DNA of 6,879 bases from Bacteroidetes bacterium UBA6063 (GTDB lineage Bacteria; Bacteroidota; Bacteroidia; NS11-12g; UBA9320): assembly GCA_002428905.1 (NCBI GenBank), contig DIYD01000297.1:1-6879 (forward strand), given 5' to 3'. The translations under genes and the position numbers were made by a program. The notes under the pieces are model-generated. The model saw only the letters and a program-made list of their open reading frames with translations. It ran no database searches and had not been told where the DNA came from. The stretch's first letter is position 1; the number at the start of each line of letters is the position of its first letter. Positions 1 through 5,558 of this stretch are shown one piece after another.

Positions 1-1821
1 CCCACAGGTGGAAAGGTCTGTAATGACACCACGGTCGAAATCTACCTGGGTGATCGCTACAAATACTTGTACAATAATCTATCGCAATGCGATTCTGCTC
101 AATCGCACGACGGAACCTGGATAACATCTTCGGGCGAATACCGAGACACGTTTGTATCTGCCAATGGGTGCGACTCGGTAGTAGTGAATTCGGTGTACAT
201 TGGCCAACCCCAACACATCACGCTTGACACATCTGTGTGCGACTCGATGCACTTCAGAAACAAATGGTACTCGTCTACTGGGATTTACTTCGATAGTGTG
301 AAAGGTGTCGGATTGCTGATCGACACTCTTTTAAATACGAATTTTGAAGGCAGTACCTCTAACTATGCATTCAATGGAAGTACTGTTGTTTCTAAAAGTG
401 CCCGATCGGGTTCTTCAAGTGTAGAATTTGATACAAAATCGGACGCACTTGAACTACCCGCTGTAGACCTGCCGAATGAGCTTCACTACTATTATCGAAC
501 AAGTGATCCGAAGAAGGGATATCCCAGGCTAAAAATTCAATACAAATCCACAGGGCCATGGGTTGATCTAACATCCATCGAGCACTCAAGCGATACGTTC
601 AAACATATTGCGATCAACCTTAGTCCGATTGCTCATTTAAACAATGTAACACTGCGCATTGTGCAGGAAGCATACCAGCCGTCTGGAGGATTTCAGCCCT
701 ATTTCATCGATGACATTTTACTCACCAGCAAGACGATGTCGTGCGACACAACCTGGCAACTGGACCTAAAGGTAAAGGAGCGAAAACACACACTTGAGGA
801 GTATACCAGTTGTGATTCCATTTCACATCTGGGGAATTGGTTCTATAGCGATACGTTGATTTCTGACACCCTGATCGCTCAAAGTGGTTGTGACTCCATT
901 CTTTCAACTCAATTGATGGTTTATCAAGGGTACGAAGGCTTTGACACTATTTATGGTTGTGACTCGGTTTACCATTCTTCATCGTGGTACAAAAATGGAG
1001 ATGAACGAATCGACACACTATCGAGTACTCATGGGTGCGACTCTATTATTCACTGGTCCTTTCAGCTTGGCATCACCCAACACAATGTGGTAAGCATAGA
1101 TGGTTGCGATTCTGTTTATCACAACGATACCTGGTTTAAACAATCATCGAATTATATCGATACACTAACCACAGCATCTATGTGCGATTCTATTGTACGA
1201 TACGACATTGGCATTCACTCATCTTATCTAGACACCACTGACGTGACTGCTTGCGACTCGTTCACCCACCAGGCGACCACATATTATGCATCCGAATTAA
1301 TTTCCAATACATATCAAAGCTTAAATGGCTGCGATTCAGTCCAACATTTGAATCTCCTTATCTCACCCTCTTCGTCGATCATTCAAATCGACACGATTTG
1401 TAGATATGACACCGTAACACTGCCTAACGGACAAGTGCAGCGACTCCAATCTTCGCATGTATTTGACTACATATATCAAAATCAATTTCAATGCGATAGC
1501 GCGGTAAAGCGCTACATGATTGTAAAAGACTGCCCATTGTGCTCGATTTACTTCCCCAACGCAATTTCCATAAATGGCGATGATCTAAACGAGGAATTCA
1601 AACAGGTTAGCTCCTGTACATTCAAGTATTATCAGTTAAGAATATACAACAGGTGGGGGGCGCTTATCTACCAGACAGAAGACCCAAACGCTGGCTGGGA
1701 TGGTTACGTCATGGACAAAAAAGTACCAATGACGGCGTATTTGTATATCGCTACATTCGTGCTCGATCAACCTGGGGCTACACGCGACCAGCGTGCTGGC
1801 ACGGTAACTGTGCTTCGCTAG
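1..1821 (+). CDS. Secreted CDS-repeat protein with C-terminal T9SS (CHU_C-type) sorting domain, 5' partial
   Basis: The reading frame is open from base 1, so the start lies upstream; the TTG at 67 is only an internal codon. Numbering the codon at base 1 as residue 1, 606 residues are visible. Residues 30 to about 512 hold seven paired Cys-Asp-Ser repeats, with the tail of an earlier repeat before them (Cys7). One repeat carries an inserted beta-sandwich-like segment (about residues 105-246). Residues about 515-606 resemble the gliding-motility C-terminal (CHU_C, type B) sorting domain: a YFPNAISINGDDLNE start, an NRWG motif at 550-553, a GWDG motif at 565-568 and a GTVTVLR end. From family knowledge, such domains direct export through the outer membrane by the type IX system, so the protein is probably surface-bound or released. 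The N-terminus and any signal peptide lie outside the window, and the substrate or binding partner is unknown. The gene converges on mce, 13 bases away. Confidence 0.9.
   Translation, partial: PTGGKVCNDTTVEIYLGDRYKYLYNNLSQCDSAQSHDGTWITSSGEYRDTFVSANGCDSVVVNSVYIGQPQHITLDTSVCDSMHFRNKWYSSTGIYFDSVKGVGLLIDTLLNTNFEGSTSNYAFNGSTVVSKSARSGSSSVEFDTKSDALELPAVDLPNELHYYYRTSDPKKGYPRLKIQYKSTGPWVDLTSIEHSSDTFKHIAINLSPIAHLNNVTLRIVQEAYQPSGGFQPYFIDDILLTSKTMSCDTTWQLDLKVKERKHTLEEYTSCDSISHLGNWFYSDTLISDTLIAQSGCDSILSTQLMVYQGYEGFDTIYGCDSVYHSSSWYKNGDERIDTLSSTHGCDSIIHWSFQLGITQHNVVSIDGCDSVYHNDTWFKQSSNYIDTLTTASMCDSIVRYDIGIHSSYLDTTDVTACDSFTHQATTYYASELISNTYQSLNGCDSVQHLNLLISPSSSIIQIDTICRYDTVTLPNGQVQRLQSSHVFDYIYQNQFQCDSAVKRYMIVKDCPLCSIYFPNAISINGDDLNEEFKQVSSCTFKYYQLRIYNRWGALIYQTEDPNAGWDGYVMDKKVPMTAYLYIATFVLDQPGATRDQRAGTVTVLR
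88..1536 (+). repeat. Seven tandem Cys-Asp-Ser protein repeats of about 49 residues
   Basis: Units begin at bases 88, 238, 811, 958, 1105, 1252 and 1399. Each unit has two Cys-Asp-Ser (or near) motifs. The second Cys is 26-27 residues after the first in five units, 31 in the last unit and 168 in the unit at 238, which holds an insertion. The gap from the second Cys to the first Cys of the next unit is exactly 23 residues each time. A rough consensus is CDSvyH..sWy..s..yIDTl....gCDSi. It resembles the degenerate CDS...W.G..Y..SG.Y...L....GCDS...L.L.I repeats common in large Bacteroidota secreted proteins. The DNA copies are diverged rather than recent duplicates. Confidence 0.85.
313..738 (+). 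other. Beta-sandwich (MAM/CBM-like) domain inserted inside a CDS repeat
   Basis: About 142 residues separate the first and second half of the repeat that starts at base 238; other units have 26-27 residues between the two cysteines. The segment has no cysteine. It has a TNFEG opening, an ARSGSSSVEF strand, alternating hydrophobic strands (LKIQYKSTGPWVDL, NNVTLRIVQ) and closes with YFIDDILL. This is the pattern of jelly-roll MAM-like or carbohydrate-binding modules, in which a final (I)DDI.L strand is typical. The domain borders come from repeat alignment and are accurate to a few residues. The fold is inference, and no ligand can be named. Confidence 0.6.
1543..1818 (+). other. T9SS type B (CHU_C) sorting domain
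   Basis: The last 92 residues of the protein read like the gliding-motility-associated C-terminal domain. They open with a PN.(I).(I)NGD.LNE segment, continue with a YYQLRIYNRWG strand and a GWDG turn, and end in GTVTVLR at the stop codon. In known family members this domain is the secretion signal for the type IX machinery, acting after Sec export. Two cysteines just before it (in CPLC) separate it from the last repeat. Confidence 0.85.
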
Positions 1822-1834
1822 TTTATACCGTTCG

Positions 1835-2236
1835 TTAAGCGTCTTCGCAAAGCTCAACCAAAATTCCATTTGTACTCTTTGGGTGAAGGAATGCAATTTT
1901 CTTGCCGTCTGCACCGGCTTTTGGTTTATCATGAATTAATTGAAAGCCAAGGTCTTTCAATCGCGCCAACTCCTCTTCAATCCCAACTACGTCAAGAGCA
2001 ATATGGTGAATACCTTCTCCTCGCTTTTCAATAAAACGGGCAATTGCGCTATCGTCTGAAGTCGCTTCTAGCAATTCAATCTTGGTCTCTCCAAGCTTAA
2101 AAAAAGACGTCAACACATTTTCTGAGCCAACTGCTTCGTGTTTGTAAGCCTCAGAACCTAACAATTTTGATATGATATCATCCGACCTTGCGATGGATTT
2201 AACAGCAATTCCGAGGTGTTCTATTTTTCGAATCAC
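1835..2236 (-). CDS. mce: Methylmalonyl-CoA epimerase
   Basis: This 133-residue glyoxalase/VOC-fold metalloenzyme interconverts the (R) and (S) epimers of methylmalonyl-CoA, linking propionyl-CoA and succinyl-CoA metabolism in the cytoplasm. The whole length fits the family: IRKIEHLGIAV at the start, FFKLGETKIELLE at 45-57, EKRGEGIHHIAL at 70-81, GKKIAFLHPKS at 111-121 and VELCE at the end. Likely metal ligands are His7, one of the His77/His78 pair, Glu128 and a Glu in the 54-57 region. The GTG start was chosen because family members begin a residue or two before K.IEH. The frame stays open for 65 more codons, up to an ATG at 2431, but that stretch has no family similarity I can recognise. 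No Shine-Dalgarno is visible. The gene is single and converges on the secreted-protein gene. Confidence 0.9.
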   Translation of the reverse strand: MIRKIEHLGIAVKSIARSDDIISKLLGSEAYKHEAVGSENVLTSFFKLGETKIELLEATSDDSAIARFIEKRGEGIHHIALDVVGIEEELARLKDLGFQLIHDKPKAGADGKKIAFLHPKSTNGILVELCEDA

Positions 2237-2642
2237 AATGTATTTTTTTTCAAAGATGGGTGTTCCTGATGAAAGATGTTTGGATACTTCGATTTTTAGA
2301 TGGAAAGATTTGTACCTGTTACGCAATGATAGTTGGGTCTGGATATGCCAGGAGCAGTGTTCAGTGTAGCACGAAAAATCAGAGGGTTTGTGTTTATCAT
2401 GGACACGACATCTAGGGTTGCGTTTATCCATAAATTCGATTGAATCTTCACCTAGACACAGCCCTTAAACGCGCTTTTTCCAGTCTAAAAATCCAGTAAT
2501 CTCCTCATCTAATAATCTCCAACCATAGCGTCATAAATTTTTCTTATACCAGCCCCTCGAAAAACCAATAATTCAGAACAAACTTTATTCGGTGGTTTGT
2601 GGTTATATTTGCAGGATAGAATTAATCTAAATAAAAATAAGG
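2237..2642. other. Gene-free region between divergent mce and iscS
   Basis: This stretch of about 406 bases has no open frame I would call a gene. The mce frame is open on the minus strand as far as 2431, but the translated extension (basic, Cys/His/Ser-rich) looks non-coding. The iscS-proximal end is AT-rich and holds a promoter-like box at 2604-2611. I see no tRNA, riboswitch-like fold or clear operator. A short direct repeat of TAATCTCC occurs around 2500-2520 and is probably chance. Confidence 0.5.
2604..2611 (+). promoter_or_regulatory. Promoter -7 box for iscSUA
   Basis: TATATTTG fits the Bacteroidota -7 consensus TAnnTTTG and ends 31 bases before the iscS start. A -33 element (TTG type) is not obvious at the expected distance near 2580. 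Transcription would start near 2617 and leave a short AT-rich leader (AATAAAAATAAGG) before the ATG. Confidence 0.55.
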
Positions 2643-3857
2643 ATGTTATCATTCCCAATTTATCTGGACAACAACGCAACGACCCCAATGGATCCGCGGG
2701 TTTTAGAAGCAATGCTGCCTTTTTTCAATTCGAAATTTGGCAACGCGGCTAGTCGTAACCACTCCTTTGGCTGGACAGCTGAAGAGGCTGTAGACTATGC
2801 GCGTGAGCAGGTAGCAAATCTAATAAATGCATCATCAAAGGAAATCATTTTCACTTCTGGTGCAACCGAATCGGACAATCTGGCTGTGAAAGGTGTATTT
2901 GAGATGTATGCCCAAAAAGGCAACCACATCATCACTGTAAACACGGAGCACAAGGCAATCTTAGATTCGTGTAAACACATTGAAAAAATGGGTGGAGAGG
3001 TTACCTACCTAGAGCCTAATGAAGATGGCTTGATTGACATTGAAAATCTTGAGGCAGCAATTACACCAAAAACCATTCTAATCTCCATCATGTATGGTAA
3101 TAACGAAATTGGTGTAGTTCAACCCATAGAAGAAATCTCGGCAATTGCCCGAAAACACAACATATTGTTCCACACCGATGCAACGCAGGCTGTAGGTAAG
3201 ATTCCTGTGGATGTAATGGCTCAGAACATTGACCTCATGTCGTTTACGGCACACAAAATGTATGGCCCTAAAGGTGTAGGAGCTCTGTATGTGCGACGTA
3301 AAAGCCCGCGTGTAAAAGTTACTTCTCAGATTGACGGTGGCGGACATGAACGCGGAATGCGAAGTGGCACATTAAATGTTCCTGGAATCGTTGGATTCGG
3401 CAAAGCATGTGAGATTTGCATGAATGAAATGGACGAGGAGGCAAAGCGTTTATCGGCAATGCGTGACCGTTTAGAGTCGGAATTGCTGAAAATCGAAGAA
3501 GCGTATGTAAACGGAAATGTTGAACACAGACTACCACATGTGGCGAACATCTCATTTAAACACGTTGAAGGTGAAGGCCTGATGATGGGCATTAAAGACC
3601 TTGCGGTATCATCTGGTTCTGCCTGTACATCGGCTTCGCTTGAGCCAAGTTACGTACTAAAAAATCTTGGCCTGGATGATGACCTGGCGCATTCATCACT
3701 TCGTTTCGGTCTGGGCCGATTTACCACAGACGAAGAGATTGATTTCGCAATTGGGCATGTTCGCACTGCAGTGGAGAAATTACGTGACATGAGTCCACTT
3801 TGGGAAATGTATAAAGAAGGAATTGATTTGACCACGGTTGAGTGGCAAGAACACTAA
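2643..3857 (+). CDS. iscS: Cysteine desulfurase IscS
   Basis: This is a PLP enzyme of 404 residues, the same length as E. coli IscS. It converts cysteine to alanine and passes the sulfur as a persulfide to IscU and other acceptors. Visible motifs are YLDNNATTPMDP at the start, TSGATESDN at 71-79, TEHKA with His103, HTDATQAVGK at 177-186 (Asp179 holds the PLP ring nitrogen), SFTAHKMYGPKG with PLP-binding Lys205, and SSGSACTSASLEPSYVL with catalytic Cys328. This long-loop SGSACTS form is that of group I IscS/NifS rather than SufS. The start fits the family, and the weak AAGG lies directly against the ATG. It is the first gene of iscSUA, ends in tandem stops (TAA TAG), and iscU follows after 18 bases. 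IscS rather than NifS is preferred because of the iscU and iscA partners. Confidence 0.96.
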   Translation: MLSFPIYLDNNATTPMDPRVLEAMLPFFNSKFGNAASRNHSFGWTAEEAVDYAREQVANLINASSKEIIFTSGATESDNLAVKGVFEMYAQKGNHIITVNTEHKAILDSCKHIEKMGGEVTYLEPNEDGLIDIENLEAAITPKTILISIMYGNNEIGVVQPIEEISAIARKHNILFHTDATQAVGKIPVDVMAQNIDLMSFTAHKMYGPKGVGALYVRRKSPRVKVTSQIDGGGHERGMRSGTLNVPGIVGFGKACEICMNEMDEEAKRLSAMRDRLESELLKIEEAYVNGNVEHRLPHVANISFKHVEGEGLMMGIKDLAVSSGSACTSASLEPSYVLKNLGLDDDLAHSSLRFGLGRFTTDEEIDFAIGHVRTAVEKLRDMSPLWEMYKEGIDLTTVEWQEH

Positions 3858-3875
3858 TAGTAAAATAAACAGAAA

Positions 3876-4274
3876 ATGGCATATTCAGAAAAAGTAATCG
3901 ATCATTACAATAACCCGAGAAACATTGGCACCCTTGATAAAGAAGAGAAAAATGTTGGTACGGGATTAGTTGGAGCACCGGAGTGTGGAGACGTTATGCG
4001 TTTACAGATTCAGGTTAACGAGGAAAATGGCATTATCGAAGATGCAAAATTCAAAACCTTTGGTTGCGGATCTGCTATCGCTTCATCTTCCCTGGCTACC
4101 GAGTGGTTAAAAGGTAAGACCATTAACGAAGCGATGGAAATCGACAACATGGACATCGTTGAAGAACTTGCTCTGCCTCCTGTAAAAATTCACTGTTCTG
4201 TATTGGCGGAAGATGCGATCAAAACAGCGATTAACGATTACAGAACCAAACAAGGTTTAGAAGAAATAGCTTAA
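3876..4274 (+). CDS. iscU: Iron-sulfur cluster scaffold protein IscU
   Basis: This 132-residue scaffold is where sulfur from IscS and iron are assembled into [2Fe-2S] clusters. All key residues are present: Cys37 and Asp39 in GAPECGDVM, Cys64 in FGCGSAIA, and His106 and Cys107 in LPPVKIHCS. The LPPVK motif (100-104) is the binding site for the HscA chaperone in characterised systems, yet no hscA or hscB lies in this cluster, so the partner would have to be encoded elsewhere. The length is close to E. coli IscU, with no NifU-type C-terminal extension. The gene sits between iscS and iscA and is almost certainly co-transcribed with them. It ends in tandem TAA TAA stops, 12 bases before iscA. Confidence 0.96.
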   Translation: MAYSEKVIDHYNNPRNIGTLDKEEKNVGTGLVGAPECGDVMRLQIQVNEENGIIEDAKFKTFGCGSAIASSSLATEWLKGKTINEAMEIDNMDIVEELALPPVKIHCSVLAEDAIKTAINDYRTKQGLEEIA

Positions 4275-4286
4275 TAAGCGACAATA

Positions 4287-4613
4287 ATGATTACCATAAC
4301 ACCTAACGCATTAGAAAAGATCAACGTCCTCAAATCGGAGGAAAGCCTGGATGCGTCGTACTTCATTCGTGTTTCAGTTGTTGGAGGTGGATGCAGTGGA
4401 CTGAGCTATAATCTTGACTTCGACAATGAAGACAAAGAAGGCGACCAGGTGTTTGAATCAGAAGGAGCTAAAATCGTTTGCGATATGAAGAGCTTCTTAT
4501 ATCTGTGCGGAACTGAATTGGATTTCACCGACGGACTAAACGGCAAAGGGTTTAACTTTGTTAACCCGAATGCAACGCGTACCTGCGGCTGTGGTGAAAG
4601 CTTCGCGGTTTAG
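4287..4613 (+). CDS. iscA: A-type iron-sulfur carrier (IscA/HesB family)
   Basis: This 108-residue A-type carrier delivers Fe-S clusters to apoproteins. The three family cysteines are Cys36 in GGGCSGLSY and Cys100 and Cys102 in the C-terminal TCGCGESF motif. Two further cysteines (65 and 74) lie in the middle of the chain and are not part of the usual ligand set. The name iscA rests on the operon position after iscU; by sequence alone SufA or ErpA could not be excluded. It is the last gene of the cluster: a hairpin covers its stop codon and the next gene is on the opposite strand. Confidence 0.92.
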   Translation: MITITPNALEKINVLKSEESLDASYFIRVSVVGGGCSGLSYNLDFDNEDKEGDQVFESEGAKIVCDMKSFLYLCGTELDFTDGLNGKGFNFVNPNATRTCGCGESFAV

Positions 4614-4630
4614 ACCTACCGCGTTTATAC
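4604..4630 (+). terminator. Possible terminator hairpin at the iscA stop
   Basis: CGCGGT (4604-4609) and ACCGCG (4618-4623) form a perfect six-base GC-rich stem with an eight-base loop that contains the TAG stop of iscA. TTTATACTT follows at once, a modest T-rich tail. It could end the iscSUA transcript. The T-tract is weak, so this is tentative. Confidence 0.45.
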
Positions 4631-4638
4631 TTCGAACA

Positions 4639-4743
4639 CTATTCCGTGCTTGAATTGGTTGGATTATAACCAATACGACCCCTTTTTATTCTTAGTTTGA
4701 TAAGCGCCTCACTTCTCTTGCGCGGACCAGGATGATTTGCCAT
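4639..4743 (-). CDS. Candidate 34-residue basic small protein after the nusG-like gene
   Basis: On the minus strand an ATG at 4743 opens a 34-codon frame ending in TAG at 4639. It begins MANHPGPRKRSEALI, is rich in Arg and Lys (KLRIKRGRIGYN) and ends NPTNSSTE. It lies in the same frame as the nusG-like gene, nine bases after that gene's TAG, so the two frames are separated only by one stop and three sense codons. I do not recognise the family. A frame this short can arise by chance and no ribosome binding site is clear. It is listed because it would otherwise be missed. Confidence 0.25.
   Translation of the reverse strand: MANHPGPRKRSEALIKLRIKRGRIGYNPTNSSTE
4654..4674. terminator. Second inverted repeat between the convergent genes
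   Basis: ATTGGTT (4654-4660) and AACCAAT (4668-4674) form a perfect seven-base stem around a seven-base loop. On the plus strand a run of five T lies eight bases further on (4683-4687), which is too far for a textbook intrinsic terminator. It may be a back-up end for iscSUA read-through. It also lies within the small candidate frame on the minus strand. Confidence 0.3.
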
Positions 4744-4752
4744 TTCAACATC

Positions 4753-5268
4753 CTAAGCCTGATCTTTTAGCTTACCCAAAAATTCGAACGGCATATTGAT
4801 TTTGATGCTTTGACCAAGAGTATCAAATGACACAAGAAAGATGCGTTCATTATTCTTTCGCACCACATGTACAGGATTCCCCTTTAACGGACCTTCTACT
4901 ACCTGTACGCGCTCTCCTATTTCAAAATCATCGGGTTCAAGAATGGTCTCCGCGAAATAGCCCTCGCGTTCGATGGTTTTTATGATTTCAATCTCGCGGT
5001 CTTTTACGACGGCTCGTTCCCGCTCAAATGTCAGGTAACTTAATACCCCTTGTACCTGAAGTACTTCATCGCCCTGATGCGCTTCTGGCCGAACAAATAC
5101 ATAACCATTAAACATGGGAAAATCGACCCACTTCTTCCGGTCGCTCCACTGACTAAGTCGCTTTGCAATAGGCAGGTAGTTTTCGATACCGCTGGTTGTA
5201 AGTCGCTGCGCAACTTTTTTCTCTTGTCGAGACATTACATAGACCACATTCCAGGGATTATTTCGCAT
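4753..5268 (-). CDS. Orphan UpxY-type transcription antiterminator (NusG paralogue)
   Basis: This 171-residue specialised NusG paralogue has an NGN domain at about 5-105: WNVVYVMSRQEKKVAQRL near the start, and PMFNGYVFV at 51-59, which corresponds to the PLF.GYVFV segment of NusG. A KOW-like domain follows at about 116-168, with IGERVQVVEGPLKG. Proteins of this type bind RNA polymerase and promote elongation through specific, usually adjacent, operons; in Bacteroides they are the first genes of capsule loci. Here the downstream neighbour is iscA in the opposite direction, so no target operon follows it. The start was chosen because NGN domains begin a few residues before the W.VVY strand; no Shine-Dalgarno is seen. 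A promoter-like box and possible MraZ-type boxes lie upstream. The housekeeping NusG is unlikely, because that gene normally sits beside secE and ribosomal protein genes. Confidence 0.85.
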   Translation of the reverse strand: MRNNPWNVVYVMSRQEKKVAQRLTTSGIENYLPIAKRLSQWSDRKKWVDFPMFNGYVFVRPEAHQGDEVLQVQGVLSYLTFERERAVVKDREIEIIKTIEREGYFAETILEPDDFEIGERVQVVEGPLKGNPVHVVRKNNERIFLVSFDTLGQSIKINMPFEFLGKLKDQA

Positions 5269-5293
5269 CGATTTCGTGTGTAAACCAGAGGCA

Positions 5294-5301
5294 CAAACAT
5301 A
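5294..5301 (-). promoter_or_regulatory. Promoter -7 box for the nusG-like gene
   Basis: On the minus strand this reads TATGTTTG, an exact fit to TAnnTTTG, and it ends 25 bases before the ATG at 5268. A partial -33 match (TTCTG, 5323-5319) lies 17 bases upstream. Confidence 0.5.
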
Positions 5302-5328
5302 GCCTTTTTATTCATTGACAGAACTCCT

Positions 5329-5348
5329 CCACTTTACTCCACTCCCAC
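5329..5348 (-). promoter_or_regulatory. Second, inverted set of MraZ-like GTGG boxes
   Basis: On the minus strand AAAGTGGAG begins at 5335 and GGAGTGGAG begins at 5345, giving two GTGGAG cores exactly 10 bases apart. A further GTGGGAG overlaps at 5348 but is out of phase (6 bases). The core AAAGTGG is identical to the boxes before mraZ but faces the other way. The boxes lie just upstream of the promoter-like region of the nusG-like gene. Binding by MraZ is inference. Confidence 0.4.
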
Positions 5349-5481
5349 CCAAATAGAGTCATATAAACGACTAAACAGCACAATTCCATCGGCCAATCGC
5401 TAAATATATGGGCTGAACACCCACTTCCTTACTATCTGATTTTCAATCAACTATGCCATCTGTGGAAACATTTTTTGTAAA

Positions 5482-5510
5482 AAAGTGGGAGAAAGTGGTA
5501 AAAAGTGGGA
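5482..5510 (+). promoter_or_regulatory. MraZ operator: three 10-base-period direct repeats
   Basis: AAAGTGGGA (5482-5490), AAAGTGGTA (5492-5500) and AAAGTGGGA (5502-5510) repeat with an exact 10-base period. A degenerate fourth copy (AATCTGTAA, 5512-5520) may follow. MraZ of E. coli binds TGGGA repeats with 5-base spacers, and the mycoplasma protein binds AAAGTG-type repeats, both upstream of mraZ. The layout here is the same, 48 bases before the mraZ start. The boxes would cover the -33 region, which fits autorepression. Confidence 0.8.
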
Positions 5511-5520
5511 GAATCTGTAA

Positions 5521-5528
5521 TACTTTTA
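5521..5528 (+). promoter_or_regulatory. Possible -7 box for mraZ
   Basis: TACTTTTA matches TAnnTTTG at all but the last base and lies 10 bases after the last MraZ box. A start near 5534 would give a leader of about 25 bases. No separate -33 element is visible because the repeats fill that place. Confidence 0.35.
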
Positions 5529-5558
5529 CATCTGATTTTATACAGAGTAGAGTAAAGC

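Noticed and set aside
67..69. TTG as the start of the secreted-protein gene
   Set aside because: The frame is open upstream to base 1, and the preceding residues contain a cysteine (Cys7) exactly 23 residues before the next, so the repeat array continues upstream.
1801..1831. Imperfect inverted repeat (ACGGTA/TACCGT with AACT/AGTT inside) around the end of the secreted-protein gene
   Set aside because: The stem needs bulges and has no T-tract on either strand, so I do not call it a terminator.
2237..2431. A 65-codon N-terminal extension of the mce frame starting at an ATG at 2431
   Set aside because: Methylmalonyl-CoA epimerases begin just before the K.IEH.GIAV strand, and the extension shows no signal peptide or recognisable domain; the open frame is probably chance.
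2433..2450. TTCGATT followed by GAATC, resembling a tRNA T-loop
   Set aside because: The flanking bases do not pair as a T-stem and no acceptor or anticodon arm is found around it.
3078..3592. Open frames on the minus strand inside iscS
   Set aside because: They are opposite to a strongly conserved enzyme and encode no recognisable motif; they are shadows of iscS.
5461..5470. TGTGGAAACA as a possible fourth MraZ box or a DnaA box
   Set aside because: It is 23 bases from the next GTGG core, out of the 10-base phase, and it misses conserved DnaA-box positions.
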